Below are positions 55,232-64,000 of a stretch of 64,000 nt of DNA, one piece after another (position 1 is the first letter of the stretch; every line of letters begins with the position of its first letter). Made by a program: the position numbers and the translations under genes. The stretch covers positions 62,001 through 126,000 of the forward strand of contig NZ_CP041637.1 of the NCBI RefSeq assembly GCF_007197735.1, given 5' to 3'. The notes under the pieces are model-generated. The model was not told the DNA's origin. It saw only the letters and a program-made list of their open reading frames with translations, and ran no database searches. The DNA is from Formosa sediminum. GTDB taxonomy: Bacteria > Bacteroidota > Bacteroidia > Flavobacteriales > Flavobacteriaceae.

Positions 55232-56482
55232 CTACTCGAAACGCATCGCTTTTACAGGTGAAATTTTAGTGATAATATAAGATGGCACCAAAAGCATTAC
55301 CAAACACAACACAAATGTCCCTACATTAAGTGCAATAATATAATTAAGATTTATGTACACCGGAGCTTCGGTTACATAATAAATACTAGGATCTAAAGGA
55401 AAAAGTTTTAAATATTTCTGAGCGAATAATAAACCTAAACCTATCAGGTTTCCCCAGAATAAACCAAGCACAATTAAGTAAGACGCATTAAACAAAAAGA
55501 GTTTTCTAATACTCCAGTTATTACTACCTAAAGCTTTTAAGACGCCAATCATTTGGGTGCGTTCTAGAATAAGAACCAATAAAGCTGTAATCATATTAAT
55601 ACCTGCGACTAAAATCATGATCCCGATAATGGCATAGATATTATTATCGAAAATCTTAATCCACTCGAAAATAGAATAAAATTTATCGACTATAGTTTGT
55701 GTATTTAAAGTTGGCGGTGTGTTTTTATAGACTTCTGTTCCGATTTCCTGAACACGATCAAAATCATCTACAAAAACTTCAAAATTTCCTATTTGAGTGG
55801 CATCCCATTTATTTAATCGCTGAATGTGTCTAATGTCTCCAATTATATAAGACGCATCAAACTCTTGAAAGCCCGAATTATAAATCCCAACTATAGTATA
55901 TGTAATTATACTTGGTGGTTTATTGGTATCGTCTTTAATAAAATAGGTATTGAATTTATCGCCTAATTTGAAACCCATTTTATTAGCAATAAACTGAGAC
56001 ATTAATACATCCTCATTTCTGTCTTTTGTATAATCGGGTAGTCGTCCTTCTATTAAAAAGTCTTTAAAATATTTCCAAGTAAAATCTTTACCAACACCTT
56101 TTAAAATAACACCTTCAAAGTCTGTTGCAGTTCTAATTACTCCAAATTTTGTTGCTACAGCTTGAATATGGTTAATACCATTTACACTAGTAAACTCTGG
56201 ATAAAAATCTTGTTGGGTAGAAATTGGAACAACACTTTCTTGAGAATTGTTACTATCGAAATTAGAAATAATTACATGCCCATTAAAAGCAACTACTTTA
56301 TCGCGAATCTTTTGCTGTAAGCCAATTCCGGTTGCAATGGCAATCATCATCACCACAATACCTATTGCAATTGCAGCAATTCCTATTTTTATTATTGGTG
56401 CCGAAACACTACTTTTATACGCTTTACTGCCTATTATGCGTTTAGCTAAAAAATATTCGTAATTCAAATTATTGGTATGCAT
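55232..56482 (-). CDS. LolC/LolE-type ABC transporter permease
   Basis: 416 residues with four membrane helices (one near 30-50, three in 275-400) and a large periplasmic domain between. FAKR-like N-terminus (YEYFLAKRIIG), then IAIATGIGLQQKIRDKVVAF and the C-terminal FtsX-like block QMIGVLKALGSNNWSIRKLF. This is the lipoprotein-releasing (Lol) permease type. No ATPase gene adjoins it. Its ATG and that of the divergent NamZ gene share the six bases ATGCAT. Confidence 0.85.
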   Translation of the reverse strand: MHTNNLNYEYFLAKRIIGSKAYKSSVSAPIIKIGIAAIAIGIVVMMIAIATGIGLQQKIRDKVVAFNGHVIISNFDSNNSQESVVPISTQQDFYPEFTSVNGINHIQAVATKFGVIRTATDFEGVILKGVGKDFTWKYFKDFLIEGRLPDYTKDRNEDVLMSQFIANKMGFKLGDKFNTYFIKDDTNKPPSIITYTIVGIYNSGFQEFDASYIIGDIRHIQRLNKWDATQIGNFEVFVDDFDRVQEIGTEVYKNTPPTLNTQTIVDKFYSIFEWIKIFDNNIYAIIGIMILVAGINMITALLVLILERTQMIGVLKALGSNNWSIRKLFLFNASYLIVLGLFWGNLIGLGLLFAQKYLKLFPLDPSIYYVTEAPVYINLNYIIALNVGTFVLCLVMLLVPSYIITKISPVKAMRFE

Positions 56483-57700
56483 TTAAATGTCCTCAAAAAT
56501 ACAGTTTTATTATCGGTTTTCATCATGATTTCTTTTGGTTGTCGTGCAATGTCTTTTACATCACATCTAAATTTAAAACATATCGTTCTAAAAAACGATA
56601 GCACTATTATTGTAGGAGCAAATAGAACCGAAACCTACCTTCCGCTCTTAGAAGGGAAAAAAATTGGTATAGTAGCCAATCAAACGTCCGTCATTTTTAG
56701 ATCTGGTGGCCAATATACCCATTTGGTAGATTCACTTTTACAATTAGATGTTAATATAACTAAAGTATTTTCTCCTGAACACGGATTTCGTGGTACTGCA
56801 GATGCGGGAGAAGTTGTTAAAGATGGAATTGACACCAAAACAAAACTACCTATAGTTTCACTCTATGGTTCTAATAAGAAGCCAACAACAGAGCAATTAA
56901 AAAATACAGACCTTTTAATTTTTGACATTCAGGATGTAGGAGCTCGTTTTTATACTTACATCTCGACATTGCATTATGTTATGGAAGCGTGTGCTGAACA
57001 AAATATTCCGATTTTAATATTAGACCGACCAAACCCTAACGGGCGCTATATAGATGGTCCTATTTTAGAAATGGAACATAAAAGTTTTGTGGGTATGCAT
57101 CCAATACCAATAGTTCATGGTATGACCATTGGTGAGTATGCACAAATGATAAATGGACAAAAATGGTTAAATAACGGCATACAATGTGAGGTTACTGTTA
57201 TTAATATGGAACATTATTCTCACGATAAATTATACTACTTACCCATAAAACCATCTCCTAATTTGCCGAATGATCAGTCTATAAACTTATACCCTAGTTT
57301 ATGCTTTTTTGAAGGTACAAATGTTAATGCTGGACGTGGTACAGATACTCAATTTCAAGTTTACGGTTCTCCTTTTTTAAAAAACCAGCCTTATAGCTAT
57401 ACACCTAAACCAAATGCAGGTGCTAAACACCCAAAACATGAAGGTAAACTTTGTTATGGAGTAGATTTAACTGAAGAGAAACAACTACAACAAATTAATT
57501 TGGCTTATATTATGAAAGCTTATCAAGCAACAGAAAACAAAGCTGAATTTTTTAATTCATTTTTCACGAAACTAGCTGGTTCTAAAAAACTTCAGAAACA
57601 AATTGAAGGTAATTTAAGTGTGACAGAAATTAAACAATCGTGGAAAACCGGATTAGATGCATATAAGAAAATGTGTAAACCATACCTATTGTATTTATAA
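56477..57700 (+). CDS. namZ: Exo-beta-N-acetylmuramidase (NamZ, DUF1343/GH171)
   Basis: A 407-residue exported enzyme predicted to remove terminal N-acetylmuramic acid from peptidoglycan fragments. A signal with possible lipid Cys C22 (SVFIMISFGC) is followed by DUF1343: GIVANQTSVI, the likely catalytic Glu E101 in FSPEHGFRGTADAG, FDIQDVGARFYTYISTLHYV and LDRPNPNGRYIDGPILE. It works in muropeptide salvage. The start overlaps that of the divergent permease gene. Confidence 0.9.
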   Translation: MHLNVLKNTVLLSVFIMISFGCRAMSFTSHLNLKHIVLKNDSTIIVGANRTETYLPLLEGKKIGIVANQTSVIFRSGGQYTHLVDSLLQLDVNITKVFSPEHGFRGTADAGEVVKDGIDTKTKLPIVSLYGSNKKPTTEQLKNTDLLIFDIQDVGARFYTYISTLHYVMEACAEQNIPILILDRPNPNGRYIDGPILEMEHKSFVGMHPIPIVHGMTIGEYAQMINGQKWLNNGIQCEVTVINMEHYSHDKLYYLPIKPSPNLPNDQSINLYPSLCFFEGTNVNAGRGTDTQFQVYGSPFLKNQPYSYTPKPNAGAKHPKHEGKLCYGVDLTEEKQLQQINLAYIMKAYQATENKAEFFNSFFTKLAGSKKLQKQIEGNLSVTEIKQSWKTGLDAYKKMCKPYLLYL

Positions 57701-57712
57701 TACAATCCTATA

Positions 57713-58603
57713 TTACTTAGTAGACATTAAACGCTGTATTTTTTTCTTGTCCCATAGTAAAACCTTTGGTTCCCAAATAGCAATATTATCTTGGTCTTGT
57801 AACATTGTATAAGATGCTAAGTATAAAAATGACCGCAAGTTAATATTAGCGTTTTCTGTTTCTATAGCTTTAATTTTATTAAGTTTTCTTAGCGCTTTTT
57901 TAGGATTGTATAACAGGATTAACTTTTGAATCTCTAGCAACTCTACCCTTTGATTTAGTGCAGATTTATTTTCTAAATCCTCTTTTTTTAAATATGAAAT
58001 AGCTTCATCTAAATATAATGACGCTAAACCAACTAAATCTGGTCGTATTTCGGGTTTTTCAAAGAAAGCAAAATCCATATACTTTGCAGATAAATAAAAC
58101 GAGGCATAAAACCCTTGTTGATTTTTATAATTCTGCAATTCTGATTTTAAAAAAGACATATCTATGCCATACTTATATATAAACAACGAGAGGTTTAGTA
58201 GGTAATTGTCTTGAGGTATATTTAAAATATTACCATTAGCATCCATTACTTTTAGCCCGTCATCATTAAAGGCATTAATATAATCATCAGATCTATTATG
58301 TGCTGTTTTTTCGTAAAGCCTAGAATAATTATTTTCACTAAGTATAACCGGAACAAAATACTCCCAAAATAAGCTATCTACTACAGGTTCAGAAAAAATA
58401 TTCTCTAAATAAATATCTTGTTGGCCTCCATTATTTACAGTAGCAAAAACGCCTTTATAGTAAGCGTCTTCCCACACCGCAACTATTAGTTTGTTTTGAG
58501 TTAAAGCCAAACGTTGAGCTACTTCTAAATTAGTCATCCATTCTTGAGCCGAACTTATGCCGAACGAAAAACAAAATAATATAAAAATTAGAAACCGGTT
58601 CAT
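57713..58603 (-). CDS. Exported thioredoxin-like protein without CxxC
   Basis: 296 residues with a signal peptide (FILFCFSFGISSAQ). The first part (MTNLEVAQRLALTQNKLIVA, then VDSLFWEYFVPVILSENN) follows the pattern of thioredoxin-like proteins related to DUF255, but the CxxC pair is missing. The C-terminal part is helical (YLDEAISYLKKEDLENKSAL). Function unknown. It follows the YkgJ-like gene on the same strand and ends 13 bases from the namZ stop. Confidence 0.6.
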   Translation of the reverse strand: MNRFLIFILFCFSFGISSAQEWMTNLEVAQRLALTQNKLIVAVWEDAYYKGVFATVNNGGQQDIYLENIFSEPVVDSLFWEYFVPVILSENNYSRLYEKTAHNRSDDYINAFNDDGLKVMDANGNILNIPQDNYLLNLSLFIYKYGIDMSFLKSELQNYKNQQGFYASFYLSAKYMDFAFFEKPEIRPDLVGLASLYLDEAISYLKKEDLENKSALNQRVELLEIQKLILLYNPKKALRKLNKIKAIETENANINLRSFLYLASYTMLQDQDNIAIWEPKVLLWDKKKIQRLMSTK

Positions 58604-58606
58604 CGC

Positions 58607-59098
58607 TTACTTTATACGTTTTTTCATTTCTTCTACAATATTAAATGCGGCAGGACAAATGGCAACATTTTTTATTGTTAGATTAGAAATTTGTTGAAAC
58701 TTTTTTCTATCTGTGTGCGGAAATTCTCGACATGCTTTTGGCCTAACCTCATAAATTGAACAGTAGTTATCTGCTCCTAAAAACGTACAAGGTACACTTT
58801 GTAAAACATAATCGTTGTCTTCATCGGTGCGCAAAAACTGCTCGATAAAACGCTGTGGTTTCAACTTAAAATGCTTTGCAATACGTTCCACATCTTTATC
58901 TGTAAACAAGGGTCCTGTGGTTTTACAACAATTTGCACATTCTAAGCAATCGGTACGTTTAAATTCTGCATCATGCAATTCTTGCATAATATAATCTAGT
59001 TGCTTAGGTGGTTTCTTTTTTAGTTTTTTAAAAAAGGTTGTATTCTCGTTATGCTTATCTTTGGCCTGTTTAGGCAGATTTTTTAATAGGTCTTGCAT
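58607..59098 (-). CDS. YkgJ-family cysteine cluster protein
   Basis: 163 residues with a zinc- or iron-binding cysteine cluster: CLECANCCKTTGPLFTDKDV near residue 56 and CTFLGADNYCSIYEVRPKAC near residue 104. It belongs to the CxxCxxCC (YkgJ/UPF0153) family; cellular role unknown. It is first in a pair with the thioredoxin-like gene (three-base gap). Confidence 0.88.
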   Translation of the reverse strand: MQDLLKNLPKQAKDKHNENTTFFKKLKKKPPKQLDYIMQELHDAEFKRTDCLECANCCKTTGPLFTDKDVERIAKHFKLKPQRFIEQFLRTDEDNDYVLQSVPCTFLGADNYCSIYEVRPKACREFPHTDRKKFQQISNLTIKNVAICPAAFNIVEEMKKRIK

Positions 59099-59175
59099 AA
59101 CACAAAAATACGATTTAATTTAAATTTAAATTTAAATCTGTTTTAAACGTAGTAAGAAAAACTATAATATTAATT

Positions 59176-59880
59176 ATGAAAGACCTTTTAGGACAAGCAC
59201 TTTTAGATTACCAAAATGGCAATCATACTGAAGATATAATCACTTCTACAAACATTTCAGACGAGGATACTCTACCTATTCCTTATTTATTTCGGGAATA
59301 TAACGATATGCCTAAATTAGAACAAGAAGCTTTGAAGCTAGCGAAAGGAAAAGTATTAGATGTTGGTTGTGGAGCTGGTGGGCATAGTTTATATCTTCAA
59401 AATAAAGGATACAATGTTAAGGCTATAGATATTTCTGAAGGTGCCATTTCTGTATGCAAAAATCGCGGATTAAAACAGGCTAAAGTTAGCTCTATATTAG
59501 ATGAAACCGAACATTTTGACACGATTTTATTGTTGATGAATGGTACAGGAATTTTTCAAAAACTAAAGTATGTAACACAATATTTATCCCACTTAAAAAC
59601 GCTTCTAAATCCTAACGGGCAAATATTAATTGATTCTTCAGACATTCAATACATGTATGAAGATGAAGATGGCGGATTATGGATTGATACCAATTCAAAT
59701 TATTACGGAGAGCTTGATTATTACTTGAGTTATAAAGGTAAAAATGAAACGCCTTTAACTTGGCTATATTTAGATTTTAATACCTTAAAGACAGCATGCC
59801 TAACCGTAGGATTACATTGTGAAAGCATTAAAGAAGGAGACCATTTTGATTATTTAGCCAAACTAACAATTAGCGAATAG
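59176..59880 (+). CDS. Class I SAM-dependent methyltransferase
   Basis: 234 residues. The SAM motif I is KVLDVGCGAGGHSLYLQNKG near residue 60, the acidic residue is in NVKAIDISEGAISVCKNRG, and motif IV is DTILLLMNGTGIFQKL. The substrate is unknown. Its last 11 bases overlap the convergent DUF2059 gene. Confidence 0.85.
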   Translation: MKDLLGQALLDYQNGNHTEDIITSTNISDEDTLPIPYLFREYNDMPKLEQEALKLAKGKVLDVGCGAGGHSLYLQNKGYNVKAIDISEGAISVCKNRGLKQAKVSSILDETEHFDTILLLMNGTGIFQKLKYVTQYLSHLKTLLNPNGQILIDSSDIQYMYEDEDGGLWIDTNSNYYGELDYYLSYKGKNETPLTWLYLDFNTLKTACLTVGLHCESIKEGDHFDYLAKLTISE

Positions 59881-60403
59881 TATACCCTTTAGCTTCTAAC
59901 TTTTCATTTACATCTTTATACATTTCACCACACCAGAAATCGGATACAACTTGCATTTTCTGATTCATTGCTGATTGAGAATTAATAATTTTTTTACCGG
60001 TTTCTGATTTGTAAAAACGATCAATTTCTTTTTTATCTTTTTTTGTTAACGCATTCGGATTCTTAATCATAGTTTGTCCAGTAGAAGAACGATAAAGCGC
60101 ATTCATTTTTTGCACATCTTCTAAAGTAAAAAAATCAGAATACACCGTAACTAATTCTTGATTTACTCGTGCTAAAGCTTCTGGTTTAACCGTTTTAAAC
60201 TCCTTCCAAGTGTTTGAAGGAATATTTAACTTAGCGTATTGATCTTGCATTTGTTTAAAACAGGTTTCAAAAATAGTTTCATAATGTGCAGACATTCCTG
60301 TTATATTAAGACATTGGGTTGCAGCTTTTGTATACTCTTCTGTTTGAGAATATACAGATATACTTAATAGTAAACCTATACATAATGTAAAGAGAAATTT
60401 CAT
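59870..60403 (-). CDS. DUF2059 exported protein
   Basis: 177 residues with a signal peptide (MKFLFTLCIGLLLSISVYSQ). The DUF2059 pattern VYSDFFTLEDVQKMNALYRS and STGQTMIKNPNALTKKDKKE is clear. It is a small helical periplasmic protein of unknown function. Its 3' end overlaps the convergent methyltransferase gene by 11 bases. Confidence 0.82.
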   Translation of the reverse strand: MKFLFTLCIGLLLSISVYSQTEEYTKAATQCLNITGMSAHYETIFETCFKQMQDQYAKLNIPSNTWKEFKTVKPEALARVNQELVTVYSDFFTLEDVQKMNALYRSSTGQTMIKNPNALTKKDKKEIDRFYKSETGKKIINSQSAMNQKMQVVSDFWCGEMYKDVNEKLEAKGYTIR

Positions 60404-60504
60404 AGGGATTAATTTGGTTAGATTGTTTTACCTTTTAAATATACTGAAAAAAACATAATGAACTTTTTTTTTAAATTTGAAGGAACTATTTTAAAAGTAA
60501 AAAA

Positions 60505-60518
60505 CATCCCGAAGGATG
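60505..60518 (-). terminator. Terminator of the beta-barrel protein gene
   Basis: CATCC/GGATG stem capped by a TTCG tetraloop on the minus strand, followed by TTTTTTAC, 27 bases after the stop at 60545. Confidence 0.6.
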
Positions 60519-60544
60519 CTTATCTTTACAATTTAATTGCTTTG

Positions 60545-62287
60545 CTAAAAATCAAATTTATATGTTGCTCCTCCTAATATTTGGAAGCCTTGTACATTAT
60601 AATTACTCCAACGCTCGTAACTATCTCCAGCAATATTATTTAAGTTTAAAAACACGGTAAACCTATTACTTATATTATATCCAGCATTTAAATTAATATC
60701 TATATAGCCATCTACAGTAATTATAGATTCTGCTGTTGTTACATTATCTCCTATTAAAACATTTTGATCTTTACGTTCTCCTACATAAAATATTTTTGCT
60801 CCAGCAAACCAGTTATCTTCAGAGTTATAATCTCCAAACACTGAAGCTTTAAGACTTGGTAAATTCCATGCTTCCTCTTCAAACTCGGTATTAAAATTCA
60901 TATATTCTGCACGTAATCCCATCTTAAAGTTTCTATTCATTTCTACATTTACTTCGGCTAAAGCATGAATCGTTTTTATATTATCGTATACTACAGTAAA
61001 AGAATTTCCGTATTCATAAGCAGTAGAGCCATTCATAGTTGTTCCGCTTGCTGGAAAATTATTTTTTCTAAATAATGGTTTGTCTTTTTCAGAAGTATAT
61101 CCCAATTTAAGATTATAGCCAATGTCATTAGTAAATTTACCTAACATTCCTAAATACGCATTAAAACTATTATCTGTTGGTCTTACACTTATTGTAGGTG
61201 ATAAAAATTGATTAGACTGAGTAAAATCTCGATATGAATTCTGAACTACATCACCCGTTAATCCTCCATAAGCGATAACCACATCGTCTACTACTCTAAA
61301 AGACCCTGTAATATTTGGGTATAGATATAAATTACTCTTGGTATCTTCAAATCCTAACATGTAGTATGCTGAAGCCCCTATATTTAAGGTTAAATTATCA
61401 CGACGTAATTGATAGGAAGGCGCTACTCCAAAAAGCAAGTTTCCGTATTCTGGTATTGGTGTAGATGGCGTGTATCTATTTCCTGCATGACCGTTAAGAT
61501 ATTCTAATCTTACATTGGTAGTAATTTCTTCATCTAATACAGGTAAATCAACTTTCCCCTTAAAGTTTAAATGATTCTCTCCAGAATCAAATTCATCGTA
61601 AAAACGTCTTAATGTGACACTCGCAGACTTTATATAAGTATAATCGAATGCGACATCTCCAATTGCATATAAATTATAAAAATTATGACTTACCTTCTCA
61701 TTATCATTTATAGAATTTTCGTAACGACTTTCTATACCATACCAATTGTATTTTTGCCGTTGTAAGCCTCCTTTTATACTCCAAGTAATATCGCGTTGCC
61801 TTTTAATATACTCTAACTCTACATTAGTATCTGTAAAAGAATCATCTAAAATTTTACCATCAATTCCTCCATCCGACATTTCTTGTGTTATCCGAGCTCC
61901 GAAAGAACCTATTCGATTAAGCTCTTTAGTAACATAAAGTTCTGAAATTAAATTCCCATAAGATCCGTAACCTATTGTTAAATAATTTTCATAAAACAAT
62001 TCTGGTTTTTCTCGTTCTATCATAGCTGCTTTACCCTTAGTAGGAATAAATGTTGAAGCTACAGGAACAGATAGAATATTATAATCTACAGTTTTTTTCT
62101 TTACAGTAGAATTATCTTCTAAAGTAGGTGTTATTTTTGCTTTAAAAGCATCAGATATTGTTGGAGTGTAAGGCTTTATTACGTTGATAACATCGGTTTG
62201 AATCGTGTCTTTCTCTTGTGCACACATAAGTGTAACACTAAATAGAGAAACTATAGGTACTAATATATATTGATAGGTCTTATACAT
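60545..62287 (-). CDS. Outer-membrane beta-barrel protein (TonB-receptor-like)
   Basis: 580 residues with a signal peptide ending near LMCAQ and an N-terminal stretch VINVIKPYTPTISDAFKAKI. It continues as alternating beta strands up to the terminal aromatic GGATYKFDF, an outer-membrane insertion signal. The barrel resembles that of TonB-dependent receptors, but no clear plug domain is present. It follows the TPR gene after 23 bases on the same strand, so the two likely form one envelope module. Confidence 0.75.
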   Translation of the reverse strand: MYKTYQYILVPIVSLFSVTLMCAQEKDTIQTDVINVIKPYTPTISDAFKAKITPTLEDNSTVKKKTVDYNILSVPVASTFIPTKGKAAMIEREKPELFYENYLTIGYGSYGNLISELYVTKELNRIGSFGARITQEMSDGGIDGKILDDSFTDTNVELEYIKRQRDITWSIKGGLQRQKYNWYGIESRYENSINDNEKVSHNFYNLYAIGDVAFDYTYIKSASVTLRRFYDEFDSGENHLNFKGKVDLPVLDEEITTNVRLEYLNGHAGNRYTPSTPIPEYGNLLFGVAPSYQLRRDNLTLNIGASAYYMLGFEDTKSNLYLYPNITGSFRVVDDVVIAYGGLTGDVVQNSYRDFTQSNQFLSPTISVRPTDNSFNAYLGMLGKFTNDIGYNLKLGYTSEKDKPLFRKNNFPASGTTMNGSTAYEYGNSFTVVYDNIKTIHALAEVNVEMNRNFKMGLRAEYMNFNTEFEEEAWNLPSLKASVFGDYNSEDNWFAGAKIFYVGERKDQNVLIGDNVTTAESIITVDGYIDINLNAGYNISNRFTVFLNLNNIAGDSYERWSNYNVQGFQILGGATYKFDF

Positions 62288-62310
62288 AAGATAAGTAAAT
62301 TTAAACGAAT

Positions 62311-64000
62311 TTAGTTTTGGGTTTTTACTGAAGAGTTTGTTTTTGCTTGCTCATTCTTGATGTCTTTTAATTGCTTATTGGCTTCTGCAACTACATCGTT
62401 AAAAGATTTAAAATTTTCAATTACACTTTCTAAGATATAAGTCGCTTGAAATGCGTCTCCTAACTCTTTATAGTTCCTAGCCATGACAACCAAACCTTTG
62501 GCACTAAAATATTTATAACTTGAATAGTCTTTAGCTAAACGTTGTACTGCTGCATTAGATCCTTCATAATCGCCTTCTTGGTGTTTAAAATAAGCATTAT
62601 AAAACAATGCTTCGGCCGCAGTTTCACCCGTAGCAACCTTGCTAACCTCTTCATAAGCTTCTTTAGCAATAACAAGATCATTAGTACTAAATGCAGATCT
62701 AGCGATAATTATATGTGCATCACTTTTAATTTTATTATCTATAGAGGCGTTAGCTAAAACCTTATTTGCATAACTAACAGCGCTCTTATATTTATTTAAT
62801 TGATAATTAGCTTTCATTAAATTAGATTGTGCAAAAATCACATTCTGCGGGAATGTTGCCTCTGTTTCTAAACGTTGTAAAACGGGTATTGCATCAATCC
62901 AGTTCTTACCCTCTAAGTAACTTTGGGATAGTCGCATTAAGGCTTCTTCTGTAAATTCACTTCTTGATGCATCTACTACATATTTATAATGTGGTGCAGC
63001 GTTAACTTTTAATCCTTTTTGGTAATATAATTGGGCTAAGTAAAAATGGGCTTGGGTGGAGTGTAAGCCATTTTTAAACTGATTTAAATAACCGTTAAAT
63101 TGTTTTATAGCTTCATCTGTATTATTTTCTAAATATTTTTTCTCGGCAGCTTCATATGTAGAATTATCAAGATCTGCATCTGTAACTTTAACATAATCTA
63201 GAGTTTCAACCCAACTTGCATACGTGTCTACCGCTCCCATATCAATATATATTAAACGTGCTGTAGATACGGCTTGTATGGCTTCTGGAGTACCTGGATA
63301 ATTGGCTGCTACAGTTTTAAATACAGCTAAAGCACCTTCGTTTTTATTGCTATTATAAAAAATTAACCCCTCTCTAAGCATTGCTTTAGGAGCTAAAGAA
63401 CTCATTCTGTATTCAGAACTAAGTCTGTTATACATACTCACAGCCTTTTCACTCTGATTAGATTTTGTATACGAATTTCCTAATTCGTACATAGCATCAT
63501 CTCTTAATTTAGATTTAGGATAATCGTCTAAAAAAGCTTCTAAAGCAGATACTTTTTTAGTAGAGTTACTAGTATAACCGTAACTTATGGCTTTTTGAAA
63601 AGCAGCATAATCAGACTCTAAAGTATTTAATTGTATTGCAGCATTATAAGCTGTAATAGCACTGTCGTATTTACTAGATACAAAATAACCATCTCCCAAA
63701 CGTAAATAAGCATCATTTAGTTTAATTTGATCATCTTTATAATTTTGGGTAAACGTGTTGAAATGTTCTGTAGCAAGTGCATACTCTTTTTGCTTAAAAT
63801 ACGCATATCCTAAATTATAATCTACAACTTTACCTTCTTCACTATCTGAAATACTATATTGTTTAAATGTTTTATAATCTAAAACAGCGTCTTTATAATT
63901 TCCTAAATTGTAGTTACTCTCTCCTCTCCAAAAACTTGCACGAGCTGTGTATTCTGGATTGATTTGTGTATTTACTGCCTTATCAAAAAAGCCTGTTGCT
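62311..64000 (-). CDS. TPR-repeat protein, start beyond the window
   Basis: The C-terminal 560 residues are in the window; the frame is open to position 64000, upstream of the first in-frame start candidate at 63699 (a TTG). Repeats of the tetratricopeptide type run throughout: ASFWRGESNYNLGNYKDAVL, NDAYLRLGDGYFVSSKYDSA, AMYELGNSYTKSNQSEKAVS, AHFYLAQLYYQKGLKVNAAP, EEALMRLSQSYLEGKNWIDA. Such proteins form scaffolds for envelope complexes. The barrel protein gene lies directly downstream. Confidence 0.85.
   Translation of the reverse strand, partial: ATGFFDKAVNTQINPEYTARASFWRGESNYNLGNYKDAVLDYKTFKQYSISDSEEGKVVDYNLGYAYFKQKEYALATEHFNTFTQNYKDDQIKLNDAYLRLGDGYFVSSKYDSAITAYNAAIQLNTLESDYAAFQKAISYGYTSNSTKKVSALEAFLDDYPKSKLRDDAMYELGNSYTKSNQSEKAVSMYNRLSSEYRMSSLAPKAMLREGLIFYNSNKNEGALAVFKTVAANYPGTPEAIQAVSTARLIYIDMGAVDTYASWVETLDYVKVTDADLDNSTYEAAEKKYLENNTDEAIKQFNGYLNQFKNGLHSTQAHFYLAQLYYQKGLKVNAAPHYKYVVDASRSEFTEEALMRLSQSYLEGKNWIDAIPVLQRLETEATFPQNVIFAQSNLMKANYQLNKYKSAVSYANKVLANASIDNKIKSDAHIIIARSAFSTNDLVIAKEAYEEVSKVATGETAAEALFYNAYFKHQEGDYEGSNAAVQRLAKDYSSYKYFSAKGLVVMARNYKELGDAFQATYILESVIENFKSFNDVVAEANKQLKDIKNEQAKTNSSVKTQN

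Noticed and set aside
60545-62287. Complete SusC-type TonB-dependent receptor
   Set aside because: No plug domain or SusD partner, and at 580 residues it is too short for SusC.

Overview
The window looks like a chromosome segment of a marine member of the Flavobacteriaceae (Bacteroidota). The DNA is AT-rich, good Shine-Dalgarno sites are scarce, and several genes have Bacteroidota-type TAnnTTTG -7 boxes. The ribosomal and RNA polymerase proteins, the DUF2851, DUF3467, DUF2721 and DUF1343 families, and the PAS/LuxR-like regulator are all flavobacterial in style. No species is assigned.

Layout. (1) 1-5.3 kb holds three tandem secreted sulfatases on the minus strand, plus a 5'-truncated piece of a fourth, different sulfatase at the window edge. 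A PAS/helix-turn-helix regulator lies upstream. (2) 6.4-9.3 kb holds nucleotide and nucleoside salvage (apt, deoC, deoD) and a lipoprotein cysteine hydrolase. (3) 9.6-22.4 kb is an accessory region of small unrelated cargo genes: lipoproteins, an XRE regulator pair, GNAT, a Fur-type regulator, a DJ-1/PfpI protein, a HExxH protein and two tiny COX1-like membrane proteins. About every kilobase they are separated by a repeated imperfect inverted-repeat element with the left motif AACAnYGTATA, an internal hairpin and a right GTTnG(C) box. These elements have the architecture of integron attC sites, and the region reads as a cassette array, with many cargo genes decayed. An intact IS1182-family element sits in the right box of one element. 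(4) 22.4-26.3 kb holds a methyltransferase, an IS3-family remnant, a DinB-like gene and long stretches with no recognisable gene, ending at tRNA-Ser.

(5) 26.7-32.8 kb returns to core genes: a sugar aminotransferase, tRNA-Thr, queD-like, idi, prfC and a DUF3467 gene. (6) 32.9-46 kb is the transcription/translation cluster on the minus strand, in transcription order: tRNA-Thr, Tyr, Gly, Thr, tuf, tRNA-Trp, secE, nusG, rplK, rplA, rplJ, rplL, rpoB, rpoC. (7) 46-64 kb holds a short HPF, xerC, rpsU, and housekeeping or envelope genes: acyl-CoA dehydrogenase, a ComEA-like protein, an AGCS symporter, a LolC/E-type permease, a NamZ/DUF1343 muramidase, methyltransferases, a beta-barrel outer-membrane protein and a large TPR protein cut by the window end.

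The main point of interest is the attC-like cassette array in a phylum where integrons are seldom discussed. No integron integrase is visible here; the only tyrosine recombinase is an ordinary XerC 24 kb away.
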